Shown here: positions 13,331-24,230 of the stretch, piece by piece
Numbering within the stretch: position 1 is the first letter of the stretch
How the letters are laid out: every line of letters begins with the position of its first letter
NCBI GenBank assembly: GCA_013397935.1
Contig: VZRN01001103.1
Location: 273,985-337,984 of the forward strand
Direction: 5' to 3'
Source of the DNA: Dasyornis broadbenti
Taxonomy: Eukaryota; Chordata; Aves; Passeriformes; Dasyornithidae
Length of the DNA: 64,000 nucleotides
The notes under the pieces: generated by a model
Databases searched by the model: none
What the model was told of the DNA's origin: nothing
Seen by the model: only the letters and a program-made list of their open reading frames with translations
Translations under genes and position numbers: made by a program

Positions 13331-13985
13331 GAACCAGCACACAAGGTAGTCATGCTTAACCCACTCTGCTAAAGACATATCATGACATATTGGATTTCAT
13401 TACAACATCTCAAACAATTTTCCCATTATCTCTTTCATTAGGGAGGGAAGACTGATCTATTCTATTAGGAAAGCAACCAGATGCATATAAATAAATTAAC
13501 AACAAAAGACTACCAAGCATAGCATGTGCATATGTCCTACACTATGCAGCTTTCTTGTGCACGGGTCAAAAGAGAGCGTTACAAGTTTAAAATAAGCAGC
13601 TCTAATTCTGCTAAGTAATTTGTTGTTATATATAGACTGAGAGAGAATAAAATATACACAGACAAAATGGTGGACAGATAAGTAATTATTCCCTGAAGTG
13701 ATCTGCAGCTTTCAGGCAATCCTTTTAACAGTTTTCTGTCTCATTATTTCTGTATATAAATGAGAAGTGTCTTTGTAAGAAGCAGCAAGGATACCAGGCA
13801 TGAAAGCCTTGGTGTATGTCTATCCAATGCAAACAGAAACATAACTGTCATTCTTAGTAACTCAGAATTAGCAATTTATGAAGAGATCATGGGGCACTGT
13901 CACAAAGCAAGTGGAAGCATGTAAAACTGCAATAACAATAATTTCCACTCCTGTTCGGAGGTTCATGCTGGTAATTCTCAATGCA
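13331..13985. other. Intergenic stretch, nothing recognised
   Basis: AT-rich DNA without a supported feature. Confidence 0.45.
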
Positions 13986-13989
13986 TTTT

Positions 13990-14068
13990 TCAAAAATGGG
14001 TGCATTATTCCCATTTGCAGATGTGGAGAGTGATGGCCCTGGGGCAAGTGCCTTGCCTAACCAAAACT
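13990..14068 (-). repeat. MIR-like fragment, reverse orientation
   Basis: The + strand reads ATTATTCCCATTTGCAGATG, then a diverged GGGGCAAGTGCCTTGCC, the reverse complement of the MIR core (known form ATTATCCCCATTTTACAGATG, with the GGGCAAGTTACTTAACC segment). It lies about 700 bp from a forward MIR-like piece. Confidence 0.5.
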
Positions 14069-14160
14069 GCCGGTGAAGGAGGTGGGACGAAGCCATGCAG
14101 CTGAGTGCAGAGAAGAAAAAGGCAGGAGTAAGGGAGGCATTTGCAGTAGCAGGCATACCA

Positions 14161-14700
14161 CAGAGCAGGTCCCATACTCCCTTTCACATATGGAAGGAAA
14201 AGCTTGGCCTGTGGAAGGCAGTGAGCCTTCAAGTCAACCTCCCGCACTCCCCTGGAGGAGTCAGAGCTAGGCAACTCACCTTCAAGTTCAGGGTGAGAAA
14301 CTGGAGTCATTCCGACAGGCCTTGCTTCTCCCACGTTAATAGCCCCTTCCCTGTTGGCTAATCGGTTTCCACCCCACCCTCTACCTTCCCCATATAAACC
14401 CCTGTCCTAACCCCAACACCTCAGGCTGGTCTCGTCCCTGGCCTCCCCTTTGCAGGGTGCTGGACAATAAAGACTACCTCTGTGAAACTGCCATACGAGC
14501 CGCCTCACTCTTTGCCTTGGGTGATTTCACAAAAGAGCTGATCTCTTGTAGCGGAGGTGTCTCTACACTTGCTGAAATCACTGTCGCTCCAGGAGGCTTT
14601 TGCCAGCACCCCTAGAGAGGCTGTTCCCCGCCAGACGCTATGTCTAGGAAGGTCGCGGCACCCTGGCGCTGCCAGCGCCGAACCTCCCCGCAACCGCGAC
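14161..14700 (+). mobile_element. Probable retroviral solo LTR
   Basis: The layout is that of an LTR: a TTGGCTAAT element near 14354, a TATAAA box at 14393-14398, a GC-richer transcribed stretch and an AATAAA poly(A) signal at 14466-14471, about 70 bp after the TATA box. The heptamer CATACCA occurs just before (14154-14160) and at the end (14700-14706), a candidate target-site duplication, although the ends are not the usual TG..CA. No gag, pol or env frame accompanies it. A GC-rich nested hairpin sits at its 3' end. The exact limits are uncertain. Confidence 0.5.
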
Positions 14701-14720
14701 ATACCAGCTCCCATCATCTA

Positions 14721-17700
14721 TCCACTGACATTAGATTAAAGGCAGAGGACAGAAGGATACCACATAAAACAGCATCAGAGAGCTCTTCCTTGTGAATGAC
14801 CAACTCAAGTGTTGGGATCTCCTGGATTTTTCAGGTGCCACTCTTCTCAACAGTGTGTTAACACTGACATTTTGCATTGCATCTTCGACTAACAACTTAC
14901 CAGTCTCTTTTGTTATCCCCTCTACTAGTGCTGCAATGATGAGGAGGCTGATTGAAGTGCTTTCATGTTCTCATCTTTCCAGGGGCTCAGCTGTGGTCTT
15001 TTGGATCAGGTCTGCAGAACACAGCTTTCCAGTGTGAACCAGTTCAAGGCTTCTGTTCAGTCTGCAAGGACTGGTGAAAACAGACAGTAACGGTTAAAGC
15101 TTCCTTCTGTCTTAGCCACATGACTGTGTCCAGTGAGATAATTTTTCCAGAGAAAAACACTATTAAACCAGTCCTATATTAACCAAGAATGTTTCTACAT
15201 GGAACTCTTGAGCTGGCAGTGTAGCTAGAGTGGCTTGGGCACCAGCTGCCAAGTGTTTACACAGGATTTCAAGCTGGCTTGTTCAGTTCATGCTGTGATT
15301 GCTACACTGGTACTGGCTCCTCAGGGATCATGATACACAACTTGAATTTATTAACGTAACATAAGAATATGCTAGATTTACCTTTGTTGCCAAAACATTT
15401 GCAAGGAAAAACCAAAAAATACTGCAACAATCATTAGAAATCACACACTGAGAAAACATTTTACTTCCAAAGTTAGGCTTTTGTATATGCACATGCTAAA
15501 AGGAAAAGCAGCAACAATATTTCCTGTAAAGTTTTAATTTAGAAAAGAAAATAATCAAGTAACCTTTTCTGTAGTCTCTATAAATTAGCAATAGCACTGG
15601 TTTGGCCAACTTGTCTTGAAAATGAGCTCATTAAATCTAATTGCATACACTGTGTAGCAAAGGATCATATGAAAAAAATCTCTGAGTTTTATGTCCAATT
15701 AGAAAAATACTTCATGGTGTTCAGCGCTGATTCCAGTGGTGGATGTCTGCCAAGATACATTTAACTAAAATTAATACACTTCAAGATAGAATCAGCCCTG
15801 ACAACAGGGAAGTCATCTATTAGAGGCAGTAACTCAAAGATCACAGCAAAATTGCATGGTAAAAGAAATCATAAACTTGGGAAAATATCGGGGTTTATGA
15901 AAATTTATTATCTCTGATTTAAACAGATGGCTTAGTAGAAGACAGTAGGATATTCTTAAGATCTTGTAACTTGACTGTAGTGAATCAAAATGAATGAACA
16001 CATGCCTTGCAAGTAGTAAAAAGGGCTCATATCCTTCCCTACAGTCAAAACCAAAGGCAAAATGCACACCTAAATGAAGTGAGGATGAGATCCAGAGTGC
16101 CTATTTACGCATCACAAAGTCTGGGCTCAGCAGGGTAACTCAAATAACTACAAAACATGTCAGTTCCATATTCTCAAAGAAAATAATCAGACACTTTCCT
16201 GGGTAGCCCAGAATGCCACACAAGGGCATAGTGGCTGGCCAGTATAAATTCCTCAGGATAACAGGTGTCTGAGCAGTCCTCTGTTCCTGAACCGTGGTGC
16301 TTCTGCCTGCTCAGGACACACAGCACAGAGGCTTCCCCCCACTGCAGTGGCCTAACCGAGCATGGCTCATTCTTTCCAGGTGAATGTAATGGCTGAAGGA
16401 CAAACTGGAGTCTTGACTCATTCATTAGCTTTGAAAGTTCATCTCATGATTGCCTAATGTAAAATACAATGATCATTCAGAGCACAGCAGAGAATGCAAT
16501 CTTTGCCTGTCTCCTTCATTCTTAAACCAGTGTTCATTTCCATGGAATAAAATTTAATTTTGGTAGAGGACTGAGCAGTAGACCTAAGTACATTCACAAG
16601 CACTGATTGGCCTCATGTGCATAGAATTCAACCTTGGTCAGTCTTTTTCATCCAAACAATCTCAGTGTCTTTCACTGATTCGCACCTGGCTGTTCCCTTC
16701 CACCTGCACAGGAATGAGATGCCTGACCAGCCAACCCAGCCTGTTTGAGAGGAAGTTAACAGATAATGTGCAATAGAGCTTTATTGTTTCCCCAGTATGT
16801 TTACTCTGCATCACAGCGAATCCGTTTGTCAAATATTAATTGAATTCTCCAACATTTGGCATATTTGCATAACTATTATGAGACAGAGCATTATCTCCCT
16901 TGGTATTATACCCATTTCCCTTAGATGGTGTCTCTTTGATCCATTAATCATGTTTCCTGTATCCTCCCACAGAAACTTAATTACTCACATCCTGCAGAAC
17001 CCACTCACAAAGAAAGAAATTAGCTCTATGTAAATCTAAGGTTATTACCTTGCCTCTATAAATGTAAAACAATTAAATTATCCTCTAAAAATGACAGTGA
17101 TAAAATTCCAGATGAGCACTGATCACTCAAAGAAGCAGATTGAGGTGATTTTATTGGACCAGTGGGAGAAAAGTGGTTTTGCTCTACCAAGGACATTACT
17201 GGGGCAAATTATATTGCTGCCTATGTGTGTCTCCACTATGTTGCTGTCCCCTTTACTGACTTCAGTATTACTTTAATATCTGAAACAAAGGATTCAATTC
17301 AATAGATGCCTCCAATTTTAGGGTTGGTGTAGCCTCACACTGACAGGTACATCACCTGGGCTTTGCTGAAACCTTGAGATATAATCTAAAGATGTGAGCA
17401 CGCCTTTAGGGAACCATGTAAAGTCAAAGGTGCAGCTGTCCAGCTGCCTCATAGCAAATACTGAGAAAAGGAATATATCTTGAATTTCACCTCTCAGATC
17501 TGTAGGAAAATGATTTTCAGAAAATATATCTTCAGCTTGAAACATCGACTAAATATAAGAATCCACATAAAAAAACCCCAACAACCCCTTTCAGTACACT
17601 ACACGTTGATGGATATACATCTCTATATAAAAAAAGACATAATTCCTGAATCTTGTTCAAGTTTAGATTCTGAGCCTTTCAGTCCTGTCAACATCAGAAG

Positions 17701-20700
17701 AGCTGGAGCATATAAGGACCAGCAAATCCAGAAGCTCATGGATCTCTAGGATTAAAAAATGTTGACAGCTTCTAGACTTTAGTAGCTTAGCAAGTCTTTT
17801 CAGGATCAGGATTCTAGGGCTTAGTTCCATTTATCAGCTCTATCCCAAAAAGACTAAGTCAGTATTACAGGCACAAAAATCTCTCATCTTGTAGAAAACA
17901 GAAACCGAGACTCCAGTTTACCAAACTAGCATCTAAATTGTCAATAGCTTCCTTACACACTTGCTTTTCTTAGACTTGACTCTAAGTTTATGTCTCTGCA
18001 ATCATTAAAGACCCTTTGTTCTTTCAATCTTCCTTGGTTTCTATAATATTTAGCAAAATTTCGACAGAAAATGTCTCCATCTCTTTGGAGAGATTGGTTT
18101 CCGTTAAAAAGAGTAAAATGGGAGCAGTAAGAACCAGTATATCACTACTTCATGTTCACTGCTTTCTTCTGAACTCATTTGTTCATTCTGCAGCTTTTCC
18201 AAATTTTCTCTTGGTGCAAATTCATTCTCAGTTCTTGTAAATTTTTCTTCACCACCCATTCCTTTTGTAAAGTTATCGTTGAAACATATTTCATCCGTAA
18301 AGCCTTTTAATGCCTTCATCTATACAATCGGTTTCTTTCTACTAAAGAAAACATCAAAGCTAATTTGCAGTAGAAGTGTAATCTGCTATATCACAAGTCT
18401 GTCTGATCATATAGTCTCTTTGATTTACAGCATGAAGGTCTTGATCAAACCAGGATCCAGTCTTTTACACTGTGAACACTTTTGCTGGTATTTCATAAAC
18501 AATAATAAGATGTTATAACAGATATCCAAGAATAATGACATGTACTTTCCCAAGAGGAGACCTGCATCCGGTATCATATCCTGTATATCACCCACTGTAG
18601 AGGTAAGTTGTCAGAGAGACAGCAGAAGCCAGCATTAAGGAAAGGGAGTATCTAACACACATTTTTAGTTGCTTTATGTATAAATGACCACTAAGACACC
18701 AAAAAGGATTCTGAGATTCTGTGCTTAAACTGATCGATATATTAGATCATTTACTTCTTTATGATTTTATCCAGAACCTTAATTAAACCTCTTCTTTGGA
18801 GACTTGTAGACTTAAAGCCTTAAGCTATTCTTCAGGATGTCTTTGCATTAACTTTTTTTTTGTTTATGGCACAGCATTTGGATGCCCATCTGAGAGAAAC
18901 CGAAGCTTGTGAAAACTCCCGTGCCTCCTGTATAAAATGTAATAAACATAAGCCATCAAATGGAGGAGGCAAACAATACCAAACAAGTCAAATTAGGCTG
19001 GAGAAAAAGTAATCATTTTAAAATTAGAAAAAAGCCTAGTTTTCTCCTTTCATCTGTATTACATGCTGAAAATACAATGTTTACTACTAATACAGGACTA
19101 AACTAAAAGAGCATTTTTCATCACATAAGGAGGGCTTTTCTTACAAGGCAAAATTTTAAGCCATTTAAGAGATCTCGCTAGAGTAGAATCTGTTACTTAA
19201 AGAAAATGTCAGAAAATCCAGCTTTCTGCTTGAAACTACTTGCAATAAAGAAAAGAATGTTCCATATAGTTTCTGAAATTGAATAAAAGTAGATATTAGA
19301 AGAAAAAACACAGGAAGGTTAGCCAAACAAGATATGGCACAGTAATTGAGAAAAGCTGGCAAAGACCAGCTGTAAACTCGCTGGAATGAGCATAATTGGC
19401 CAATTAGTGCACATAGTTACTATGCATATTTTAACAATGGGAGAAAATTCTATATATGGTTCCCATATATTTTAGAAGGCTGAATGCAGGTTACAAGAAT
19501 TTTAGCAAATTAATGTGCACACACCAAGATTGCATTGCAGCACTCTACACATGCTGGCATCACTGAGTAATTAGGCAGACTTGTTTTAAGGATTTACAGC
19601 AGGTACACAAGGCTCCTTTTTGTCTGTAAAAACCTGAACCCAGCTCAGTTCTGTTGGCTTCAAGCTTTTGGAGAGTTCCATTTGTATGAGAGTTTGGGAG
19701 CCCATTTTAAAATGACCTTAGGCAGCACCGTGGTTCATGCATGAATAGTAAGTTCTTAGTCACTTGTTGCTGCTCTTACCACCCCAAGGCCAGTTGTTTT
19801 CCAGAGATCCAAATCATTAAGCTGGGCTAAGGATGCTGGATGAAATCCCAGGAGCATTTGTGACAGAGAATGAGCATGGTTCCCTAATAAGAGCTTCTGG
19901 ATGGATATCATAGGACAGCATGGGGTTTCTTGTCTGTAAGACAACACCATATATATCTAAAACCACATCTGAATTTACAGACATTTCTTTCCAGAACAAT
20001 AATTTTAGGATGCACATTGTATTAATTTTAATTACACATAATTATCCATTTTCCAGCTACACAGCCTTTTATACCTCATACTTTACTTCTTTTTCCTTTT
20101 ATTTTTTAAACTATAGCATCTTTTCTTTTTTGACAGAATCTGCGCCTTGAGAATTTATGCAGGCACAGCTCTGGATACAGTTGCTTTGGTACTGGAAAGC
20201 GTAGCTTTGCAGCTTTCTATTACATGACACAGAGTGCAATCACAAAAGCTACTCTTCCACATCTGTCAAGAAAATTTATCTTCAAATCAGTCTCAGGCAG
20301 AAACTATTATAGGCTGTGCTTGCATAGGCTGACCATAGTAGATTAGTCAGTCTCAAAAATAAAGATTAGCCCTTTTTCCTTCTTAGAACACTTCACATCT
20401 TTTTGCAAAGCTTACACATGAGCACACTTAATGCAAACTATTTAACAAAAGCACTTTGCAGTTTTGAAAATGTATGAACTGGAAGATTATAAACATTTGT
20501 AAAAGCACATCCTGTCAGTTCCTGGTGATCATAATAATTAGACATCAGGTGCCAGGTGCTAAAAGAGAACAGCATGGGAGAAGTAATCACACATCACACC
20601 AAAATGAACCATAGGGGAACATTTAAGACTATGACAGTGTGGGATGTGACATTGAGGAATACTGAATGCAGAGAAAGGCCAATTCAGACTGAGATAATTT

Positions 20701-22920
20701 CTCATTTCATTCTGATACTTCAGTTATCAGCAAGAAGAAGACTAGAGGCAGAAAACTGCAGTAATGTATAATGATGTGTTAGAGGACTCCAGGCAGGGGG
20801 ATTTAGTGTCTGAATATGACACTTATTTAAAGCTCTTCCTTCAGGGTTTTTCAAGGAGAATACTTAATTCATGCAGGGAGCCAAGTCCTGTGCAAGGGTG
20901 AGCTGTCAGGTGTTTGTACTGTTCCATTACTAGATCTCAGAAAACCTATAAAACCAGGGCTTCCCTGCTAAAGATGCAGAAAAGCCTGCAAGGTCATCTT
21001 TCCCTTGTGCGACTGAGAGACGTGAGTGGCCAGTGAAGAATTTCTAATGAAGAAAGGAGCAAGTGTTCCTGTGGCAGCAAAAGGTATAGGTTGCATAAGC
21101 TGGTCTGCTTGACCTGCCCATGAGACTGGGAATATTTACCCTCAGGCCACATAAAGTCAACTCCAGCCTCACTAATCTCCTATTCAAACTGTACAGCCCC
21201 ACAGAGCACACCGAAGCAACGTGCCTGTGTCAAAATCTCTTGCAGTGGTTCATCTGCTGATGGAATAAACACCCTCTGTGATAGGGAAGTACAAACAGTC
21301 CCACTCCCAAAAGTCATTTTCTGGAACAGCACAAGGCCTGTAGTGTGATTTCAGCTCATGACCATGCACTGCAGGCCAAGTCATCAGCAGCCTTCACAGT
21401 CATACAACCCCTCTTCAACTTCAAACGCATGAAACTAATATTATTTCTTTCAAATCTGTGTTTTCACATGAATTCATGCTGTGAGACATTTTTTATGTAT
21501 GAAAAGCATTCTGTTGCTGAAAAGAAATTCAAATTTTCCACCGGCTAGCTTGGAACTTTGTAGATAACTTCTGCAAGTATAATTCTTTTTCCCCAGGAGA
21601 AATGTGACCAGTAACTGAAGCTCAGGGCAGCCAGTACCTCCAGTTTTATAACCCCTGACTAAATGCACCAGTACTGCTGCATCACTGTTCACCTTTTATA
21701 AAAGGAAGACCATCTGCTTCACAAGGGGAGAGAATTAATGCAGGCCTGTAATATTCTAATACAAATGTGTGTAGTAAAAAGTAGAAAACATTACAGTATT
21801 AAAATCCCTGTTCTTCAATATCTGTATGTAAATTAAGTGGTAGCAGAAATAATTCTGCAAGACAATGACAGAAAACACCCTTGAAACAAAATTCTTACCC
21901 AGCACATGTAGGTTTCATAATATCCCTTTTATCCAACAGTATAATTGAGGAATATATATTTGACCTCTTTCACATTTTATAAGTAGAGGATTCTAAAATC
22001 CATAATCTCAATTACTGTCTTAATAGACTGTCTTGAATTTTTTTTTCCTGTTGACTTGCAGGATAAAGCTATTTACAAGGGATGTTATTGAGGAGAACAC
22101 TGCCATAATGAAAATGCTTAAGTACAAAAAATCCAATAAGGAGACTGGAAAACACGTTTGGAAGTGCACTTCTCAAATCTAATTTATTCAATATGCGTAC
22201 TGTGAAACAACTGTGTGTCTAATGTACAATCAGGTATTAACTTTGTACCAGCTATTACAGTCAGCAGTTTGCAGCAAGTTGCAGGCACTTGTCAGAAAGC
22301 AAAAGTCTGTGAACAAGAAGGCAGTTTACCAGGGAAATGCAAGGATGAAAGCACATAAAACTACTACATTACCTCTTCTCCTTACGCTCATGTATTTTCT
22401 TTTGCAATTCTGTATTCTTTTAGTCTATTTCCTGTGCAGCCATGCATTCACATGCACCAATCCACTAAGTTTTACTGAGTAATCTCAGCAGTCCTGGTTT
22501 CAGTCCTGTAGGGCACATTATGGTGGGTTACTATGACAGTTAGGTCCTAGTATAAAATATTTTTTTCCTTTTTCTATACGAAACTGCCAAAAAAAAAATA
22601 GCTATATTTTACACTCAAGTTTTAGCACAAGACAACCGATTATCTCCTTTGTACCTGGTCTGTTTTAAGTCATGAACATTTCTTCCATTTTTGCAGCAGC
22701 AGCTCAGACCCTTGGAATGTGCTCCATGCAAAGAAACAGTCTTACACAGCCTCTCTTGCCTCATCTGTATGTGGCAGAAACATTTCCCTCAGTACAAATA
22801 ACATTTACATTCCTCATAAATCAAGGATATCTGATTACTCCACTTCAAAATTCCAATTGCTGCAAATCTTACACATATGATAAATGGCCCTTTTCAGAAA
22901 GAAAAGTAAAGTGTGAGGAA
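14721..22920. other. Intergenic stretch, nothing recognised
   Basis: Eight kilobases of AT-rich DNA with only short, unrelated frames. No splice-linked coding segments, RNA genes or clear mobile elements were recognised. Unrecognised diverged repeats may be present. Confidence 0.45.
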
Positions 22921-22922
22921 AA

Positions 22923-23215
22923 ATCATAGGATTATAGAGTGGTTTGGACTGGATGGGACCTTAAAGATCATCTGGTTCTAATCCCGCTGCAATGGATAGA
23001 CCAGGTCCACTAGACCAGGTTCCTCAAAACCCCACCCAACCTGGTCTTGGGGGATCCAACTTCCAGGGATGGGGCAGCCACAGCTTCTCTGGGCAACCTG
23101 TGCCTGTGCCTCACCACCCTCACAGTAAAGAACTTCCTCCTAATATCTAATCTAAACCTATTCTTTTTTAGTTTAAATCCATTCCCCGCCTTGTCCTGTC
23201 ACTACATGCCAACAG
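22923..23215 (-). mobile_element. CR1 retrotransposon fragment (3' end)
   Basis: The + strand starts with the CR1 tail complement (ATCATAGGATTATAGAGTGG) and continues through GGGACCTTAAAGATCATCTG, CCAGGGATGGGGCAGCCAC, CTTCTCTGGGCAACCTGTGC and CCTAATATCTAATCTAAACC. All are known segments of the avian CR1 3' region, so the element lies on the minus strand. It is truncated at its 5' end, as most CR1 copies are. Confidence 0.92.
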
Positions 23216-23354
23216 CAAAGAAGCAAGCATTGCATCAGACTTATAAGGAGCAGGTGTTTGTTAAAAATGAGGTTTATAAAGGAAAGATTTAGTTTAGATT
23301 GAGGCAGCAACACAGATTGAGGCAGCCCATTGTAGAAGCCGTATGCAAGCTTAG
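23216..23354. other. Short spacer between CR1 copies
   Basis: Contains a short near-tandem duplication: AGATTGAGGCAGC occurs twice near 23297-23330, separated by a few bases. Nothing else was recognised. Confidence 0.45.
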
Positions 23355-23470
23355 AAGATGGGCAGAGCAGCACTACAGTATAGGGGCACTTCGACAGCCT
23401 GAATGGGATTGGAGCTAAATGATCATCAAGGTCCCATTCCAAGCCAAATCACTTTATGATTCTATGATAC
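23355..23470 (+). mobile_element. CR1 retrotransposon 3' tail
   Basis: Reads ATGATCATCAAGGTCCCATTCC, then an AAGCCAAATCACTTTATGATT tail and TCTATGA, matching the last ~100 bp of a + strand CR1 with its ATTCTATGA-type terminal repeats. It lies in the opposite orientation to the CR1 about 140 bp upstream. Confidence 0.82.
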
Positions 23471-23529
23471 TCCTACTAACACAGTGCAAATCACTTTATG
23501 ATTCTATGATACTCCTACTAACACAGTGC
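23446..23529 (+). repeat. Perfect 42-bp tandem duplication across a CR1 end
   Basis: A unit at 23446-23487 is repeated without mismatch at 23488-23529. The unit spans the end of the CR1 tail and about 20 bp of its flank (ACTCCTACTAACACAGTGC), so the duplication is younger than the insertion. Confidence 0.9.
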
Positions 23530-23539
23530 AACCAAAAAG

Positions 23540-23915
23540 AGCGCTGAACAGGGAAGCTGCATAGAGATAACACTAGCAAGGTAGAACTAGCAGGATTCAG
23601 TTTTATTCCGCTCTCTCAGCACTTCAAGCTTGGCAGCGCCCCTCCCACGCGAGCTATTGAAAACTCCGACGAGTGGCTACTGGTGCAGTGTTGTGAGGGA
23701 GCCGTGGTGACAAACCCCTTCACGTACACAGAGATTGCCGCGTTAGGCGAGCAAGGTATGGTCCACGCTTAGCTCGGTCATCGGGAAGGGCTGACTGGGC
23801 GTAGAAGAACCAGCGGGGACCACAACGGCAGGCAAACGCCTCCTTCGCCCACAGCGCCCAGTTTATATCGGGCGCGCGCGCCCCCGCCGCCGTCCCGAGT
23901 CCCCATTGGCCACCG
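23540..23915 (-). promoter_or_regulatory. LTR-like or divergent promoter-to-poly(A) unit on minus strand
   Basis: Read on the minus strand, a CCAAT motif (23905-23909) is followed by a TATAAA box (23862-23867) and, about 255 bp further, an AATAAA signal (23602-23607) in the context GCGGAATAAAACTGAATCC. This compact order is typical of a retroviral LTR, and a CR1-rich stretch adjoins it. It could equally be a short divergent transcript from the CEP295 CpG island. No terminal repeats or target duplication were confirmed. Confidence 0.35.
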
Positions 23916-24030
23916 CGGGACGGGGGCGGGGCTCGTTCAGCCCGGGGCTGGCGGCGGCGCATGCGCTACTGGCGTCTCGTGGTGGGCACGGGGTCACGTG
24001 GCGAGGGTGGTGGCCGTTGGCGCCACGGCG
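23880..24030 (+). promoter_or_regulatory. CEP295: CEP295 CpG-island promoter
   Basis: A GC-rich, CpG-dense block precedes the first exon. Visible sites are an inverted CCAAT box (23905-23909), a GC box GGGGGCGGGGC (23922-23932), a perfect NRF1-type palindrome GCGCATGCGC (23957-23966) and an E-box CACGTG (23995-24000). There is no + strand TATA box, as expected for a housekeeping promoter. The start site is inferred to lie between the NRF1 motif and about 24030. Confidence 0.75.
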
Positions 24031-24230
24031 ACCGGGACGGCTCAGGTGGCGGCGGCGGGTGTGTGTCGGCAGCTCTGCTTTCTTCTCCCCTTCCTTTCCC
24101 CCTTTTCTTGCTTTTCCCCTTTCTTCCCTTTCCCCCTTTCTCTTCCCCTGGCTATTTTACTTTCGCTTCTCTCAGCGCTGTCCCTCCGCAGCTCGGGCGG
24201 GTCCAGGTGCGGCCCCGGCGGGGGCTCCTG
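23970..24230 (+). other. CEP295: CEP295 exon 1, non-coding 5' UTR
   Basis: The CpG island ends in a strong donor, GGCTCCTG then GTGAGT at 24231. The exon carries no usable start codon in frame with the gene, and translation starts in exon 2. An oddity is the long pyrimidine tract (about 24079-24150) followed by TCCGCAG at 24185-24191, which looks like a 3' splice site. The first exon may therefore end earlier (near 24040-24060), leaving a second 39-nt UTR exon at 24192-24230. The 5' limit is inferred. Confidence 0.6.

Noticed and set aside
1..23500. Coding exon of SMCO4 upstream of CEP295
   Set aside because: I looked for a small minus-strand single-pass membrane protein frame and found none that fits. 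At most its promoter may be at the left edge.
23720..23962. 80-codon minus-strand frame near the CEP295 promoter
   Set aside because: It starts upstream of the minus-strand TATA box and has CpG-island composition without any recognised motif.
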